Part shown: piece by piece, positions 6,182-6,889 of the stretch | How positions within the stretch are numbered: position 1 is the stretch's first letter | Layout: every line of letters starts with the position of its first letter | NCBI GenBank assembly: GCA_903828035.1 | Contig: CAIKKV010000361.1 | Location: 1 to 6,889 of the forward strand | Source: an uncultured bacterium | GTDB lineage: Bacteria > Verrucomicrobiota > Kiritimatiellia > CAIKKV01 | DNA length: 6,889 nt | Reading direction: 5' to 3' | Notes under the pieces: generated by a model | What the model was told of the DNA's origin: nothing | Seen by the model: only the letters and a program-made list of their open reading frames with translations | The model's database searches: none | Made by a program: the position numbers and the translations under genes

Positions 6182-6889
6182 CGCCGTTCCCACCATCCGC
6201 TGGTCCAGCCGTCCAAGGTCAGCTGGAGGTTTTCCTTGAAGCCGAGTCGGTCAAAGGCCGCCGCCACCCCGGCATACTGGCGCTCCAGGATGCCGGCCAG
6301 CAGGAGGGCGGCCCCCGGGCGGGGCGCGCACAACCGGCCGGCGAAGCGGCCGGCCGCCTCCAGCAGGATCGGGGCTTCGATATTTGCCGCGACCACGTCG
6401 AAGGCGGTCAGAGGGGAATAGTGAAGCACATCGGCGGCCGACAGGGCAAGGGAGGTGTTCACCCCATTGCGCGCGGCGTTTTCCCCCGCCTGTTCCACGG
6501 CGGAGGCGTCCAGGTCGATGGCGGTGATGGGCGCGAAGCCGAGCTTGGCCGCCGCGATGGAGAGGATGCCGGAGCCGCACCCGGCGTCGAGCAGCGAGCC
6601 CGTGCGGCCGGTCGCGGCCAGGGCGTCCAGGAACCGGATGCAGGCGCGGGTCGTGCCGTGCTGGCCCGTTCCGAAGCACATGCCGGCGTCGATGACGACC
6701 TCCCGGTCGTCCGGCCCCAGCGGCAGCGTTTCCCAGGAGGGGCGCACGATGATGCGCTCCGAGACGCGCTCGGCGTGGAAGAAGCGCTTCCAGCTTTCGG
6801 CCCAGTCCTCGCGCGGAATCGCCTCGACGGCGATCTGCCAGGCTTCGCCGCGGCTGAGGTCGGCCGCGAGGGCGGCCAGGGCGGCGGCG
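6178..6889 (-). CDS. prmA: Ribosomal protein L11 methyltransferase PrmA (5' end outside window)
   Basis: PrmA trimethylates lysines and the N terminus of ribosomal protein L11 using SAM. The frame stays open to the right edge, so about 237 C-terminal residues are visible and the GTG at 6747 is an internal codon. Beyond it the translation continues as EDWAESWKRFF and ERIIVRPSWE, the hallmark linker of PrmA before the catalytic domain. Then come the SAM loop FGTGQHGTT, motif I DAGCGSG and the ANIEAPILLE strand that corresponds to the NILA-type motif of the family. The Gln-His-Gly form of the loop replaces the more common Thr-His-Pro. The N-terminal L11-recognition domain is mostly outside the window. 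The TGA stop overlaps the helicase start, making prmA the leading visible gene of a three-gene minus-strand operon. I am confident in the family; other protein methyltransferases lack this linker and loop combination. Confidence 0.93.
   Translation of the reverse strand, partial: AAALAALAADLSRGEAWQIAVEAIPREDWAESWKRFFHAERVSERIIVRPSWETLPLGPDDREVVIDAGMCFGTGQHGTTRACIRFLDALAATGRTGSLLDAGCGSGILSIAAAKLGFAPITAIDLDASAVEQAGENAARNGVNTSLALSAADVLHYSPLTAFDVVAANIEAPILLEAAGRFAGRLCAPRPGAALLLAGILERQYAGVAAAFDRLGFKENLQLTLDGWTSGWWERR
6188..6193 (-). promoter_or_regulatory. Shine-Dalgarno-like GTGGGA favouring the helicase start at 6181
   Basis: On the minus strand GTGGGA lies 6 nt before the ATG at 6181, inside the last codons of prmA. 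The alternative ATG at 6196 has no comparable purine-rich site in front of it. This, with the ATGA stop/start overlap, decides the start. Confidence 0.45.

Noticed and set aside
2981..6196. A defence island or DISARM-like system built around the SNF2 helicase
   Set aside because: No DNA methyltransferase, nuclease, phospholipase-D or other defence gene is adjacent. The neighbours are prmA and a dehydrogenase, and the domain order is that of ordinary bacterial SWIM-SNF2 proteins.
6334..6353. Inverted repeat CCGGCCG with a 6-nt spacer, a possible hairpin
   Set aside because: It is inside prmA and is explained by the repeated residues Ala-Gly-Arg-Phe-Ala-Gly-Arg in GC-rich codons.
6178..6747. 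A complete small methyltransferase starting at the GTG at 6747
   Set aside because: The frame continues upstream to the window edge and translates to the conserved PrmA linker, so the GTG is an internal Val codon of a longer gene.

Overview
The window is visibly GC-rich bacterial chromosome, densely coded, with no mobile elements, RNA genes or CRISPR repeats that I can see. Six protein genes account for nearly all of it, and the first and last are cut by the window edges. The taxon cannot be fixed from this sequence. The divergent HisI-like protein (Asn-Cys-Glu-Gln-Asn where textbook HisI has Asp-Cys-Asp-x-Asp) and the Gln-His form of the PrmA SAM loop remind me of the Verrucomicrobiota/Kiritimatiellota (PVC) side of the tree. 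That is a memory-based inference of low confidence.

Left part, plus strand (1-2213): the C-terminal part of a TrmA/RlmD-type RNA 5-methyluridine methyltransferase runs into a type I-like L-asparaginase through a 4-bp ATGA overlap. After 17 bp comes a small HisI-like (phosphoribosyl-AMP cyclohydrolase family) gene with a strong Shine-Dalgarno. A good sigma70-like promoter (TTGACG, 17 bp, TATAGA) lies inside the last codons of the asparaginase gene, so the HisI-like gene probably has its own transcript as well as read-through.

Right part, minus strand (2229-6889): read in the direction of transcription, prmA (ribosomal protein L11 methyltransferase, 5' end beyond the window), then a 1066-residue SWIM zinc-finger plus SNF2 helicase/translocase, then a short-chain dehydrogenase. 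The first junction is an ATGA overlap and the second is a 2-bp gap with a strong Shine-Dalgarno inside the helicase stop region, so the three look like one translationally coupled operon. The two operons converge on a 15-bp intergenic gap that holds a small perfect palindrome.

The genes do not form an obvious single pathway. Two are RNA/ribosome modification enzymes (the m5U methyltransferase and PrmA), two are small-molecule enzymes (asparaginase, SDR), one is a nucleotide/histidine-type cyclohydrolase homologue outside any his operon, and one is a DNA-dependent ATPase. I found no convincing new multi-gene system. The points most worth a second look are the HisI-like protein with all three presumed Mg ligands substituted, the embedded promoter in front of it, and the asparaginase that lacks the usual N-terminal lid tyrosine.
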